Source of the DNA: Paenibacillus odorifer
GTDB taxonomy: Bacteria; Bacillota; Bacilli; Paenibacillales; Paenibacillaceae
Assembly: GCF_000758725.1 (NCBI RefSeq)
Contig: NZ_CP009428.1
Location: 2,542,001 to 2,606,000 of the forward strand
DNA length: 64,000 bases
Direction of reading: 5' to 3'
Below, piece after piece: positions 17,686 to 27,199 of the stretch. The notes under the pieces were generated by a model. The model saw nothing but the letters and a program-made list of their open reading frames with translations. It did no database searches and had not been told where the DNA came from. How positions within the stretch are numbered: position 1 is the first letter of the stretch; every line of letters starts with the position of its first letter. Both the position numbers and the translations under genes were made by a program.

Positions 17686-20103
17686 ATGGGAAATACGATG
17701 AAAGAGCCAACCCCTTTGGCGACCCAATTAAAGCTGCGTTCTGAACCAGGCAGTAATGCTGACGCGATTATTCAGGGGGAGTGCTATCGGTTCACTGTCT
17801 TAACTCCGGAGCTTATCCGGATGGAATATAGTGAGGAAGGATATTTCGAAGATCGGGCGTCACAGACCGTTGTGAATCGCAATTTTCCGGTTCCAGAGTT
17901 CCGCGTAATGGATCTGGGGAATAAACTTGAGTTGATTACGGAGCGCCTGCATTTAACTTATGACAAGCAGCCTTTCTCCCGGCATGGTCTCAATGTTCGG
18001 GTGAGAAACGAAGCGGGTCACCTAATGAGTGTCTGGAATTATGGAGATACAGTCCAAGATTTGGGAGGGACAGCACGTACACTGGATAATGCAGATGGCG
18101 CCATTCCGCTGGAGCACGGACTGCTTTCACGTGCGGGGTATACGTTAGTTGATGATAGCACCTCCCTAGTACTGGAAGAGGATGGACGGGTAGAGCTACG
18201 GGCAATGGCTGGCCTCGATGTTTATTTTTTTGGATACGGTCATGATTATTTGCACTGCTTGAAGGATTTCTATCACCTTTGCGGTCGTACGCCCCTATTG
18301 CCACGTTATGCCCTTGGCAACTGGTGGAGCCGTTATTACCGATATTCAGAAGAAGAATACAAAGCGCTAATGGAGCGGTTTGAGCTCGAGCGAATTCCGT
18401 TTTCCGTCGCTGTTATAGATATGGATTGGCATCTCGTCGATATTGATCCGCAGTACGGCAGTGGTTGGACGGGTTATACCTGGAACCGGGAACTGTTTCC
18501 GGAGCCTCAAAGATTTTTGGCATGGCTGCATGAAAAAGGACTTCGAGTAACGCTCAACGTACATCCAGCAGACGGTGTACGAGCGTTTGAAGATCCTTAT
18601 CTAGCCATTGCTGCGGAGATGGGTATGGACCCGGAAAAGGGTGATGCTGTAGAATTTGATATTACGGATCCGAATTTTTTGCGAGCATACTTTAAGTTTC
18701 TGCATCATCCGCTAGAGAATGAAGGTGTGGACTTCTGGTGGATTGATTGGCAGCAGGGTGGAGTGACTAAAGTACCGGGACTAGATCCGCTTTGGATGCT
18801 GAACCATTATCACTATCTGGATAGCGGCCGGCGAGGCAACCGGCAGATTACTTTTTCCCGTTATGCAGGTCTTGGCAGCCATCGTTATCCTGTGGGCTTC
18901 TCTGGAGATACCATTGTCACTTGGGAGTCGCTGGATTTCCAGCCTTACTTCACAGCCAACGCCGCTAACGTGGGATATGGTTGGTGGAGCCATGATATCG
19001 GGGGCCATATGAATGGTTATTTAGATGATGAGTTAGCAATGCGCTGGGTGCAATTCGGTGTGTTTTCGCCTATTCTGCGGTTACATAGTTCTGCTAGTGC
19101 CTTTAACAGCAAGGAGCCATGGCGATTCAATAAGATTGCGGAAGATGTGATGAAGGATTGCCTGCGTTTGCGGCATAGTTTACTTCCCTATCTGTACACG
19201 ATGAATCGCTATGCCAGCCGCGATAGTCTTCCGCTAATCCGACCGATGTATTATCATCATGCGTTGTCGAATGAAGCCTATGAAGTGCCCAATGAATATT
19301 ATTTCGGAACGGAACTTATTGCCTGTCCGATTACACAGCCGGTCAACCCAAAGGTAGGCGTTGCCGAATTTAAGGCTTGGTTACCTGAAGGGATTTGGAT
19401 AGATTTTTTTAACGGAAGAGTGTACGACGGTGGCAGAAAGCTTTCTCTTTATCGCAATCTTGAGAATATCCCTGTATTAGCTAAAGCGGGTGCTATCGTG
19501 CCTATGGCAGATCTGACGCAATATACCTCTTCAGTGGATAATCCGGGGCATATGGAGGTCCGTGTATTTGCGGGAGGAAGGGGTCATTTTCATCTCTGGG
19601 AGGATGAGGGCGATACTGCGGAGGATCAGGATGATCAATGGTGTGATACAGAAATGATCCTGGAAATGGGGGATAGAGCCAGCTTCAAGATTCTCTCTGC
19701 TAAGGGAAATACAAAGGTTGTGCCTGAGCGGCGATCATGGAAGTTGTCCTTTGTCGGTTTTGCTGATACGAAGGTACAGGTATTCGCTGGCGGCACAGAA
19801 ATCGAAGCAAACATGGACTATGATGAGGCTACACATACGCTTACGATCATGATTTCGGATCAAGCGGTAGAGCATTCATTGGAAGTAACGTTCACAAATG
19901 CCCGGATTGCGGTGAATTCGGTAGATGATGAGGTGTTCAGCCTTCTGAACCGTGCGCAAATTCTTTTCCAATTGAAAGAGCAAATTTACCATGTAGTCAA
20001 AGCAGCAGTAACGCCGATGGCGGCCCTGGCTTCTCTTGCCTCGTTGGATCTTGAACATACACTGTATGGAGCGTTATGTGAAATACTGTCGGCAAGACTT
20101 TAA
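17686..20103 (+). CDS. GH31 family alpha-glycosidase
   Basis: Retaining alpha-glycosidase of family GH31, about 805 residues, without a signal peptide and so probably cytoplasmic. An N-terminal beta domain (about 1-210) leads to the TIM barrel with nucleophile Asp354 in WWIDWQQG and acid/base Asp408 in GFSGDT; WWSHDIGGH follows near 430. The C-terminal beta domains end around 750, and the last helical 60 residues are unusual. Alpha-glucosidase is the default call, but alpha-xylosidase or another specificity is possible. The start at 17686 has TGGGG upstream; a reading from 17632 would overlap the preceding gene by 32 bases. It probably degrades the imported sugar. Confidence 0.9.
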   Translation: MGNTMKEPTPLATQLKLRSEPGSNADAIIQGECYRFTVLTPELIRMEYSEEGYFEDRASQTVVNRNFPVPEFRVMDLGNKLELITERLHLTYDKQPFSRHGLNVRVRNEAGHLMSVWNYGDTVQDLGGTARTLDNADGAIPLEHGLLSRAGYTLVDDSTSLVLEEDGRVELRAMAGLDVYFFGYGHDYLHCLKDFYHLCGRTPLLPRYALGNWWSRYYRYSEEEYKALMERFELERIPFSVAVIDMDWHLVDIDPQYGSGWTGYTWNRELFPEPQRFLAWLHEKGLRVTLNVHPADGVRAFEDPYLAIAAEMGMDPEKGDAVEFDITDPNFLRAYFKFLHHPLENEGVDFWWIDWQQGGVTKVPGLDPLWMLNHYHYLDSGRRGNRQITFSRYAGLGSHRYPVGFSGDTIVTWESLDFQPYFTANAANVGYGWWSHDIGGHMNGYLDDELAMRWVQFGVFSPILRLHSSASAFNSKEPWRFNKIAEDVMKDCLRLRHSLLPYLYTMNRYASRDSLPLIRPMYYHHALSNEAYEVPNEYYFGTELIACPITQPVNPKVGVAEFKAWLPEGIWIDFFNGRVYDGGRKLSLYRNLENIPVLAKAGAIVPMADLTQYTSSVDNPGHMEVRVFAGGRGHFHLWEDEGDTAEDQDDQWCDTEMILEMGDRASFKILSAKGNTKVVPERRSWKLSFVGFADTKVQVFAGGTEIEANMDYDEATHTLTIMISDQAVEHSLEVTFTNARIAVNSVDDEVFSLLNRAQILFQLKEQIYHVVKAAVTPMAALASLASLDLEHTLYGALCEILSARL

Positions 20104-20125
20104 GCACTATTTCATTTAATTTAAT

Positions 20126-20176
20126 AAAAAAGGAGGTTCTCTCTGTGCGCTGGCAACAAGAGAACCTCTTTTTTAT
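20126..20176. terminator. Bidirectional terminator between GH31 and GH30
   Basis: Stem AAAAGGAGGTTCTCT with AGAGAACCTCTTTT, A-run left and T-run right, between two converging genes. It can end both transcripts. Confidence 0.9.
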
Positions 20177-20192
20177 TAGGAATGAACCGCTT

Positions 20193-21536
20193 CTACTTAA
20201 TTAGCAGCGTTTGAATGGCATGAGCCGGAATCATGTTCTCAGCCAGTTCGTCATGGAAGCGCAGGGTGAATGGAAGCTCTTGCTCTGTGCGGTTCATAAC
20301 GATAACAGCAATAGTGCCATCAGGGTTGCGGAAAGCTGTTGTTTCAAGCTTATCTGTATATTTGGAGAAACCAATGCGTTTAGCACCCGGACGAATATAT
20401 TTACTGAAGTGCCCGATGTAATAGAATGAGCTCTCAAAAGTAATTTCATCGTTTTTGGTATCTCCGATAATTGGAGCGTCGCAGTAATTTCCTACATGAT
20501 TAGGTCCACCTTGCTCATCCAAGACAATGTTCCAGTCTGTCCAGCTCGACATCCAGTTGTTCAGATTGCCGATGATATCATGTCCGTAACGTTCACCGGT
20601 GTTCCATGAGCCGAGATGAACGCCACCTTCTTGGCAGCCTTCGCTGAAGAACAGCTTTTTATCAGGGAAACGATCATGTACAGCAGAGAGGGCTTCGAAG
20701 TGATCACCGGAATACCAGTGAAAGCAGATTCCCCATATGTATTTGGACGCTGCTTGATCTTCAAAAGCAACCTTAGCACGGTCATACACCCGTTCTTTAT
20801 TATGATCCCAGATCATAACCTTTACATGGCCCAAGCCCGCTTGTTCCAGAGCAGGTCCCAAGTAGTCACGCACAAAATCCTTTTCTTCTTCGGCGGTATA
20901 CAGGCAGGAATCCCATCTTTGTACAGCTTTGGCTTCATTCTGAACACTGACAGCCCAGATATCAATCCCTTCTGCAGTGTACGCCTCAATATATTTAACG
21001 AACATGTTAGCCCAAGCCTTACGATATTCAGGCTTAAGAGCTCCGCCTCCGTTCATTTGCCCGTTAGTCTTCATGAACGCTGGAGGACTCCATGGGGAAG
21101 AGAACAGACGGAAATCTTCACCTACTGCTGCGGCAGCATTTTTTATGAGGGGGATAACCGACTCGTGATCTCTGGAAATATCGAACGAACGTAGCTCCGC
21201 ATCGCCTTCCTCTACATAAGCATAGTTGCCCAGTGAGAAGTCGCAGCTTTGGATATGTGAGCGGCAAAGGGTATATCCAATGCCGTGCTCAGGATGAAAA
21301 TAAGCGTCGATGATTTCTTTTTGTTTAGCTGCACTAAGCTTAGCGATAGTAACGGCAGAGGACTCCGTAAGAGCTCCACCAAAGCCTTCAATTTCTTGAT
21401 ACTCCAGATCATCATAGATATTGATTAGCTCTGATTCGACTCCTGACGTATCGGGAAGGAAAATCAGAGGGTCCTTTTCTGTTAAACGATCCGTGGTTTC
21501 TTTAGCGGTTTGAATGACGCGAATAGTTTTACTCAT
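20193..21536 (-). CDS. GH30 family glycoside hydrolase, second copy
   Basis: GH30 enzyme of 447 residues without a signal peptide. EIEGFGGALTESS is the N-terminal family motif, Glu201 in VSVQNEAKA the acid/base and Glu299 in LFFSEGCQEG the nucleophile; FSSPWSPPAFMKTNG lies on the barrel. It is the same length as the GH30 at 3640-4983 but differs in most positions, including after the acid/base (NEA rather than NEP), so its substrate probably differs. The start has AGGAGG upstream. An AraC regulator gene is divergent from it. Confidence 0.9.
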   Translation of the reverse strand: MSKTIRVIQTAKETTDRLTEKDPLIFLPDTSGVESELINIYDDLEYQEIEGFGGALTESSAVTIAKLSAAKQKEIIDAYFHPEHGIGYTLCRSHIQSCDFSLGNYAYVEEGDAELRSFDISRDHESVIPLIKNAAAAVGEDFRLFSSPWSPPAFMKTNGQMNGGGALKPEYRKAWANMFVKYIEAYTAEGIDIWAVSVQNEAKAVQRWDSCLYTAEEEKDFVRDYLGPALEQAGLGHVKVMIWDHNKERVYDRAKVAFEDQAASKYIWGICFHWYSGDHFEALSAVHDRFPDKKLFFSEGCQEGGVHLGSWNTGERYGHDIIGNLNNWMSSWTDWNIVLDEQGGPNHVGNYCDAPIIGDTKNDEITFESSFYYIGHFSKYIRPGAKRIGFSKYTDKLETTAFRNPDGTIAVIVMNRTEQELPFTLRFHDELAENMIPAHAIQTLLIK

Positions 21537-21669
21537 AATGCTTGATAACCTCCTACATATGAATTCTGTCTTTATTATAGAAGGAGATTCACTGCACTTT
21601 GAAGAAACTATATGGCTAAGAACCTCAACAATCTGGTCATCGACTATTATAGAATGAGGAGCATATGCG

Positions 21670-22464
21670 ATGGAAACAAACAGCGTTCAAATTAGTCTGT
21701 GTGGATTTATCCGCCATACTCAGCCTTTTCGGCAACTATATCGCAGTGGGTTGGATACCTATATCATCAGGCTGCAAGCAGAAGGGGAATGTGAAGTCCT
21801 CATCGATGGAGAAATGACTGCCGTAGTGCCGGGGGATCTATTGTTATTTAAGCCCTACGATATATATGATCTGAGAATCGGTGAAAAGAAAAGTCCTTTG
21901 GGACATAGTGTGGACTATTTTGTAATGTGTACAGGGGAATGGGTGGACCACTGGTGGAACCTGCGTGAGCGACCCAAAAAGGTTAGAATTGCGGATGATG
22001 GTAAGCTGCAAAGTATATGGCAACAGCTTGATCTGGAGAATAGAAGACTAGACGGGGGTAGCCCTGAAATACTTGAAGCACTATTTAAAGCTTTATGTTT
22101 GTTGTTAGATCGGGCTATGGAAGAGGCACCTGCATCATCTTCGGCTTCGCTTCTACACGGACTTAAAATGAAGAGTTATGTGGAGGAGCATGCTACTTCA
22201 GAGATCAGACTAAAGGACGTAGCTGCTCATGCTGGAATTAGTGTGACAAGGGCCGTACATTTATTCAAGATCCAATTCGGTTATTCTATTATGCAATATG
22301 CGGGGCAAATCCGGCTTGCGATGGCACTGAGATTAATGGACAATACCAATTACACCTTAGAGCGTATAGCAGAGGAGACGGGGTTTGGAAGTTACACCTA
22401 TTTTCACAGGGTGTTTCGGGAGCGTTATGGTGTCTCGCCAGGTATCTATCGAAAGAGAGAGTAG
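21670..22464 (+). CDS. AraC-family transcriptional regulator
   Basis: Cytoplasmic regulator with an N-terminal cupin-like sugar-sensing domain (about 1-130) and a C-terminal AraC helix-turn-helix pair (IRLKDVAAHAGISVTRAVHLF, then RIAEETGFGSYTYFHRVFRE) at about 165-260. It has 264 residues. GAGGAG lies eight bases before the ATG. It is divergent from the second GH30 gene, 133 bases away, and most likely controls it. Confidence 0.88.
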   Translation: METNSVQISLCGFIRHTQPFRQLYRSGLDTYIIRLQAEGECEVLIDGEMTAVVPGDLLLFKPYDIYDLRIGEKKSPLGHSVDYFVMCTGEWVDHWWNLRERPKKVRIADDGKLQSIWQQLDLENRRLDGGSPEILEALFKALCLLLDRAMEEAPASSSASLLHGLKMKSYVEEHATSEIRLKDVAAHAGISVTRAVHLFKIQFGYSIMQYAGQIRLAMALRLMDNTNYTLERIAEETGFGSYTYFHRVFRERYGVSPGIYRKRE

Positions 22465-22477
22465 AAGGTTTATCGGT

Positions 22478-22524
22478 AAAAAGAAGCTGCCCCATAAATC
22501 ACAGAGTAGGACTCAGGGGCAACT
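22478..22524 (-). terminator. Terminator of abnA (minus strand)
   Basis: On the minus strand AGTTGCCCC and GGGGCAGCT pair over a 22-base loop and are followed by TCTTTTT. It lies between the convergent AraC and abnA genes. Confidence 0.7.
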
Positions 22525-22537
22525 CCTCGATTAGACG

Positions 22538-23506
22538 TTAATTATAGTAAGGCCAGCCAGCAGAATCCCATTCGAGATCACTGATTAACAATTTGGGTGC
22601 GCCATTCTCAGCGACACTGTAAGCATGGCGGACGATAACGTTGGTTCCGTATATATCCTGTCCACCAGGACCCGCCCAAAAACTGTTGCCGCTATCGATG
22701 ACCGTAGCACCGCCATTTTTCATATCGGTACCGTCCTTCGCATAGAAAGGCCCCAGTACGCTGGTTGAGCGTCCCACTGCAATTTTATAGGTGCTGTTTA
22801 CGCCTGAGCAGCATTGGCCAATGGATACGAATAGATAATAATATCCGGTATTTGGATTGTAAACCATACTGGAGCCTTCAATCCCCCCGGATTTAGTGGC
22901 AATGCGATACGAGTTGCCCGTTGGCTTCATGGTTGTTTTGTTGATGGAGGTAATGTAAATCCCGTTGCTCCAGGAACCGAAGGTCATCCATAGGTTTCCG
23001 TTAGCATCTGCCGTAATGTTAGGATCAATGGCGTTATAATTGGAGGCGTCATTAGACGAGATAACGACACCTTGGTCCGTCCATTTTCCCCCGGAGATCG
23101 ATTTAGTAGTTACTAAACCAATAGCAGACACTCTTGAGCCGAATGTAGAGATAGAATAATAGAGGTAATAGGTACCGTTATAGTAGAAAATTTCTGGGGC
23201 CCATACATCTAGCCCTTCTTGATTGGGAACGTAAGAGCTCCACCAGGAGGGTTTCGAGGTATAAATCGGGAGGGAGCGAATATAGTTAGTTCCATCGTTT
23301 GAGAACATCACTTGGAGACCTGATCCCGTGCTGAATACCCAATGTGTGTTCCCCTCTTTGATATATGAAGGGTCGTGTACGTTGGTATCTCCAGTCAGAT
23401 TCCAGGTTGCTGCATAAGCTTGCGATCCTCCTGAGAAAACAGTTGTAAAAAGCATTAAAAAAGACAACAATAACAACCGATAACCTTGCCTACCTTTTTT
23501 CGCCAT
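22538..23506 (-). CDS. abnA: Secreted endo-1,5-alpha-L-arabinosidase, GH43
   Basis: Extracellular arabinanase that cuts the alpha-1,5 backbone of arabinan. Residues 1-32 are a Sec signal peptide ending AYA. The five-bladed propeller has the three GH43 acids: base Asp45 in VHDPSYIKEG, Asp161 in NAIDPN and acid Glu210 in IEGSSM. The 322-residue length and motifs such as CCSGVNSTYKIA and GPGGQDI match Bacillus AbnA closely. It is a single-gene unit with a perfect cre site 54 bases upstream, so it should be repressed by preferred carbon sources. No arabinose genes are near it. Confidence 0.93.
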   Translation of the reverse strand: MAKKGRQGYRLLLLSFLMLFTTVFSGGSQAYAATWNLTGDTNVHDPSYIKEGNTHWVFSTGSGLQVMFSNDGTNYIRSLPIYTSKPSWWSSYVPNQEGLDVWAPEIFYYNGTYYLYYSISTFGSRVSAIGLVTTKSISGGKWTDQGVVISSNDASNYNAIDPNITADANGNLWMTFGSWSNGIYITSINKTTMKPTGNSYRIATKSGGIEGSSMVYNPNTGYYYLFVSIGQCCSGVNSTYKIAVGRSTSVLGPFYAKDGTDMKNGGATVIDSGNSFWAGPGGQDIYGTNVIVRHAYSVAENGAPKLLISDLEWDSAGWPYYN

Positions 23507-23559
23507 ATTCCTTCTCCTTTTAGTTTAGATTTCCCTAAAGTGTTTCATTATTTTGCAAT

Positions 23560-23573
23560 TGATAACGCTTACA
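23560..23573 (-). promoter_or_regulatory. cre site upstream of abnA
   Basis: Read on the minus strand, TGTAAGCGTTATCA matches the CcpA consensus TGNAANCGNWNNCW fully. Its place just before abnA fits carbon catabolite repression. Confidence 0.75.
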
Positions 23574-23629
23574 TAATATCTTGTATTATTTCTCTAGTCA
23601 ATGATTCTTTTGGATCAATAAAAAAGCAA

Positions 23630-23657
23630 ATCTCAGCCATTGGAGACTTGCTTTTTT
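23630..23657. terminator. Terminator of the GT4 gene
   Basis: AAAAAGCAAATCTC and GAGACTTGCTTTTT form a hairpin with one wobble and an eight-base loop; A-run on the left supports minus-strand use, T-run on the right the other direction. Confidence 0.85.
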
Positions 23658-23663
23658 ATATTT

Positions 23664-24692
23664 TTATAATAAATCTGTGATCGCTTGTTCAAATAATCTG
23701 ACACTATTTTCCCAAGTCCATTTGCGCGAATATCTTTCCCCCTGCTCCGCTAATTTAGTTCTTAAGTTGGGATCACGTATTAAGCGGATGACATCTTCAC
23801 CGAGCCGGTTCTCATATCGATAAGAGAGCAAACAGTTTTTCTTGTGATGGGCGTATTCCATATTCCCACCCGAATATACACAGACTAACGCTGCTCCACA
23901 ACGCATGGCCTCAAGTCCCGGTAAAGAACCTGTATCAAAAATACTTGAGCTAACAAAAATATCCGCACCGTTATAGTGATAGCAGAGCTCCTCATCATTT
24001 GCTGGCGTAAAGAACCGATATTTGCCAGTAGCTTTCATTCTTTGGAGAATTTCTGAGGTGTTGAACTCGTCAGGCGGACTGATGAAGTTAATATTTACAT
24101 CGGGATATTGGCTTTTTACGTAATCCAGCTGTTCTATAAGGTAATCTTGCTCGCGGTGCCAGGAGAAACCGCGTTCTGTTTTTCTTAATATAGCTGTTAT
24201 GTTTAAAGGCTCTTGAAGACTGTGACGGATATTCATATTTTTAAAAGAGGAGCTAATGCCAATGGGCACGATACTGCCGGTGATGCCATGATTTAAAAAG
24301 ATCAGCTCCTGCTGCCAACGTGATAAAACGATTAGATGCTCAGTGATGTGATAGGAGGGGAAGGAGCGTCCGTTATCCGGTAAAAAAGGAGGCTCATAAC
24401 ATAAAGATAAACGTACATGAACCCCTTTTCCTTGTTTGCTTGCTGCTTGGGCGATGGGGACAGTTGTATAATAATTAGAAACAATGACGTCTCCGGGAGG
24501 AAAGTCATGCTCGTGAATATTCATATGTGAGGAGCGGATTACGTTTGCGCGCACATCATAAGAAATAGCGCCATCCACAGGCAAGAGGAGGTTGACCTGA
24601 TGGCCCAAATCTGTCAGCCCATTGGTGAGCTCTACCAGCATACGTTGTGCTCCGCCATGAGATAAGGTCAGAATAGGGAATGTGAATCTCAT
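23664..24692 (-). CDS. GT4-type glycosyltransferase
   Basis: Retaining GT-B glycosyltransferase of about 342 residues. The N-terminal half begins LTLSHGGAQRMLVELTNGL, a glycine-rich acceptor loop, and the C-terminal half has the nucleotide-sugar site DIFVSSSIFDTGSLPGLEAMRCGAAL-like region (keyed by the E of PGLEAM, about residue 270). The start at 24692 is preferred because GGAAGGGACGGG lies just upstream. It stands alone; acceptor and donor are not known. Confidence 0.85.
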   Translation of the reverse strand: MRFTFPILTLSHGGAQRMLVELTNGLTDLGHQVNLLLPVDGAISYDVRANVIRSSHMNIHEHDFPPGDVIVSNYYTTVPIAQAASKQGKGVHVRLSLCYEPPFLPDNGRSFPSYHITEHLIVLSRWQQELIFLNHGITGSIVPIGISSSFKNMNIRHSLQEPLNITAILRKTERGFSWHREQDYLIEQLDYVKSQYPDVNINFISPPDEFNTSEILQRMKATGKYRFFTPANDEELCYHYNGADIFVSSSIFDTGSLPGLEAMRCGAALVCVYSGGNMEYAHHKKNCLLSYRYENRLGEDVIRLIRDPNLRTKLAEQGERYSRKWTWENSVRLFEQAITDLL

Positions 24693-24834
24693 TGATAATC
24701 CCGTCCCTTCCAAGTTAGAGCTGTAATAGTGAAACAATATGATTCAATCGTTATGTTTCTTATTTTATTCAGCTCCTATAGAAAAGTACCATTTAACAAG
24801 TTTACAAACAAAAGTAGAAGGAAGAGGGATTAGT

Positions 24835-25189
24835 ATGAGTGAAATCATTATCGAATGTATGAGAAGGCTCGATCAATCCTTGGGGTATGTGGAGCAAATT
24901 TTTGACCAGAGGCGGTTATTCATCACAGGAATTATTGCAGTATATGCTGAAGGTCAGGGAAGAAAGCCGTGCGGTGGTGGGCAATTTGACGAAGGCTGAT
25001 CTAGAACGGGAGGTCACCATTAGTTTCCCTGAGGGGGCTGGAATGGAGAATTATACTTGGAGTATTCAAAAGATTATGATCGGAGCGGTAGAACATTATT
25101 CCTATCATACAGGTCAAATCGTATATGCCTCCAAATTGCTGCAGGCAGAGGATGATCATCTGCTCAATAACTGGAAACACTATTTTTGA
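24835..25189 (+). pseudogene. Broken DinB/DUF1572-like gene
   Basis: The first 23 codons after a good ribosome site read MSEIIIECMRRL... up to VEQIF in one frame. From there a second frame reads RGGYSSQELLQY and continues to the normal family end EHYSYHTGQIVY, which carries the usual DinB metal-ligand histidines. Intact relatives are roughly 160-170 residues, so about 50 central codons are missing along with a frame change. A single internal deletion around 24900 explains both. The family is metal-binding four-helix proteins, often thiol-transferase-like. Confidence 0.7.
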
Positions 25190-25251
25190 GCATAGATAAA
25201 GCTGGGATAGATGCGCAGCTGCTGCTAACACCTATCCTCAGAAGTGGGTTT

Positions 25252-26088
25252 TTATTGTGTTATAGGAGCAAGCTTCTTCAGTAAAGCAACGGTATCATTA
25301 ACCTCCAGATCCTTGATATCTTCTAATGACACATCGATCATTGGCTTATATTCTTGGAGTTTGCGCAGGAAAGCTTCGGTATGGAATAATCCGCTGCCTG
25401 CTTTGCCGTGGTATGCTTTTTCACCATCTTGATAGATATCTTTTAAATGCGCCAGAATGATACGGTCGCCGAATAATCTGAAGGAATCATCGACAATTTG
25501 ATCCTGCAAATGCGCAGCCGTGCTAATAAAATTACAAGGGTCCAATACAACACCTATACAGCTTGATGGGACTTCATCTAAGATGCGGCGCATCTTGTCT
25601 GGTGTAGAAAGTGTATGTGTGCAGACCCCCTCTAGTCCTAGAAAAACGCCCCATTTTTCAGCTTCCTCTGCAAGTTCTTCTATAGTTGCCCTTAACGTAT
25701 CCCAGCCGATAGCTTCGTAATGGACCGGATCTTGTGCTTGAAAAGTAGTCAGCGCACCGGTCTCTGTTGCCACCATAGGTGCGCCGAATTGGCGGGCATA
25801 ACGAAGATGCTCTTTAAAACGATTGATCTCAGCTCTCCGGATGACAGGATCCGGATGAACAGGGTTGATGTAACAGCCCAAAACACCGATGCGTATTCCT
25901 GCTTTATCAAATTGTTCGCCAATATAGCTGGCAAGACCTGGACTTAGTTTACCGGTAGAAGTGTCGATGTCCTGAATGGCTTTGGATAATGCAAGCTGAA
26001 CAAAATCGATATCATAATTCTGAAGGGTTGCAGTTAACGACTTGAGCGGCAGGCAGCCAAATGTGTGGGCTAGAGTTCCGTATCTGAT
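25252..26088 (-). CDS. Sugar phosphate isomerase/epimerase, TIM barrel, apparent ATC start
   Basis: Xylose-isomerase-like TIM-barrel protein (AP endonuclease 2 superfamily), about 278 residues, with metal-site type residues in VATETG, FLGLEGV, VVLDPCN, AHLKD and VSLED. A shorter reading from TTG at 25881 would lose the first two beta strands. In-frame coding runs uninterrupted upstream to 26088 (RYGTLAHTFG as first strand), with AAAGGAGAGG nine bases before ATC, and there is no ATG, GTG or TTG in frame between. The gene therefore either uses ATC or has lost its ATG. The enzyme may act on inositol- or keto-sugar intermediates; substrate unknown. Confidence 0.65.
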   Translation of the reverse strand: MRYGTLAHTFGCLPLKSLTATLQNYDIDFVQLALSKAIQDIDTSTGKLSPGLASYIGEQFDKAGIRIGVLGCYINPVHPDPVIRRAEINRFKEHLRYARQFGAPMVATETGALTTFQAQDPVHYEAIGWDTLRATIEELAEEAEKWGVFLGLEGVCTHTLSTPDKMRRILDEVPSSCIGVVLDPCNFISTAAHLQDQIVDDSFRLFGDRIILAHLKDIYQDGEKAYHGKAGSGLFHTEAFLRKLQEYKPMIDVSLEDIKDLEVNDTVALLKKLAPITQ

Positions 26089-26136
26089 GGGTAACCTCTC
26101 CTTTAATAGAGTAAGTATGAGTAATAACCTTCATAA

Positions 26137-26150
26137 TAGTAACGCTTTCA
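26137..26150 (-). promoter_or_regulatory. cre-like site upstream of the isomerase gene
   Basis: TGAAAGCGTTACTA on the minus strand fits the cre consensus except for the next-to-last base. It also overlaps the last codon of the hydrolase gene upstream. Weak candidate. Confidence 0.35.
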
Positions 26151-27056
26151 TAAGGATGCAAGTGATGTATCATTATCGCCGGTCAGGAAATTGATGATTT
26201 CAGTGTTGACTCTATCCGGTTGCTCATGATTAATGCCGTGTCCCGCACGGGGGATGACTTGGTAATGAAACTTTCCGTCCTCTAAAATATCTATGAAATC
26301 CTTTGATTGTTTTAATGCGTGTTCTCCTACTAAAAAATAGAGCTTATCTCTGACGGCAACTGCGGCGTTTCTATCGTATTTTTGAAGCTTATGAACAAAC
26401 ATAGCTTGTTGATTATGAGTGCGCATTAAAAGGATTAGATGAGCAGCTACTTCTGGGTGATTGTCAAATAAAGGGGAGTCAGGCGCACTTAACTTCTTCA
26501 GCACTTTCAGTAAATTGCGATCCGTGGGAACCAGAATCTCTGGGAACATCATCATTAGCGTTTGCAGCATGGCTTTGATTGGTGTGGTGACCATTCCGCC
26601 TTCCAAACAAATCACACGGTTCACTTTGTCCGGTTGCTTGGTCGCATAATTAAAAGCAATATAGGCGCCATTTGACACCCCTGCAATATTAAAGATGTCA
26701 ATGCTCAGATGTTTGGCTATTTCATTAATCCATTCCACCTGCTCAAACTTTTGTTTATTAAAGTACGCATTAGGAATGCTTTTTCCGGGTCCGCCCAGAG
26801 TATCAATAGCGATGCAGTAAAAATGCCGCGATAATTCCTCGATGTTAAGGAGCCACATGACCGCCGAGTTATCACCAACGCCATGAAATAGAAATAAGGG
26901 GGGATTACTCTTTTGCCCGGTAAGGATACAATGCGTCAGCCCATATGTGGTTGGGAGATCGAGTTCTTCAAGAGGAACAGGCCACTGATCAACTAGCTGT
27001 TGGTAGGACTGCCACACTTGTTCTTGCGCCTTGGCATTCTTAAAGCTATTCACCAT
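26148..27056 (-). CDS. Alpha/beta hydrolase
   Basis: Cytoplasmic alpha/beta-hydrolase of about 302 residues. The oxyanion stretch LFLFHGVGDNS is near 55-64, the nucleophile Ser128 is in AGVSNGAY, and the catalytic His in RAGHGINHEQP is near 285. An esterase or lactonase role is likely, but the substrate is unknown. Start 27056 has AAGGAGG seven bases upstream, better than 27086. It is followed on the same strand by the isomerase gene. Confidence 0.85.
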   Translation of the reverse strand: MVNSFKNAKAQEQVWQSYQQLVDQWPVPLEELDLPTTYGLTHCILTGQKSNPPLFLFHGVGDNSAVMWLLNIEELSRHFYCIAIDTLGGPGKSIPNAYFNKQKFEQVEWINEIAKHLSIDIFNIAGVSNGAYIAFNYATKQPDKVNRVICLEGGMVTTPIKAMLQTLMMMFPEILVPTDRNLLKVLKKLSAPDSPLFDNHPEVAAHLILLMRTHNQQAMFVHKLQKYDRNAAVAVRDKLYFLVGEHALKQSKDFIDILEDGKFHYQVIPRAGHGINHEQPDRVNTEIINFLTGDNDTSLASL

Positions 27057-27199
27057 CACAAACCTCCTTAGTGAAAAATACAACATCTGTATCTTATTCC
27101 AATAAGTATACTACGAGAGTGCGGAAGGAGGGGCGAGAAATAGAAACATTCCTGTGAAAAGTGGGGGAGCAGAAGGTGATTAGAGGGTGAGTAGATGGT

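Noticed and set aside
20616..21194. 192-codon plus-strand frame opposite the GH30 gene
   Set aside because: It is antisense to a gene with intact catalytic motifs, has no ribosome site and no family features; a shadow frame.
24739..24834. Upstream start for the DinB-like pseudogene
   Set aside because: The frame upstream of 24835 has no similarity, and a ribosome site marks 24835.
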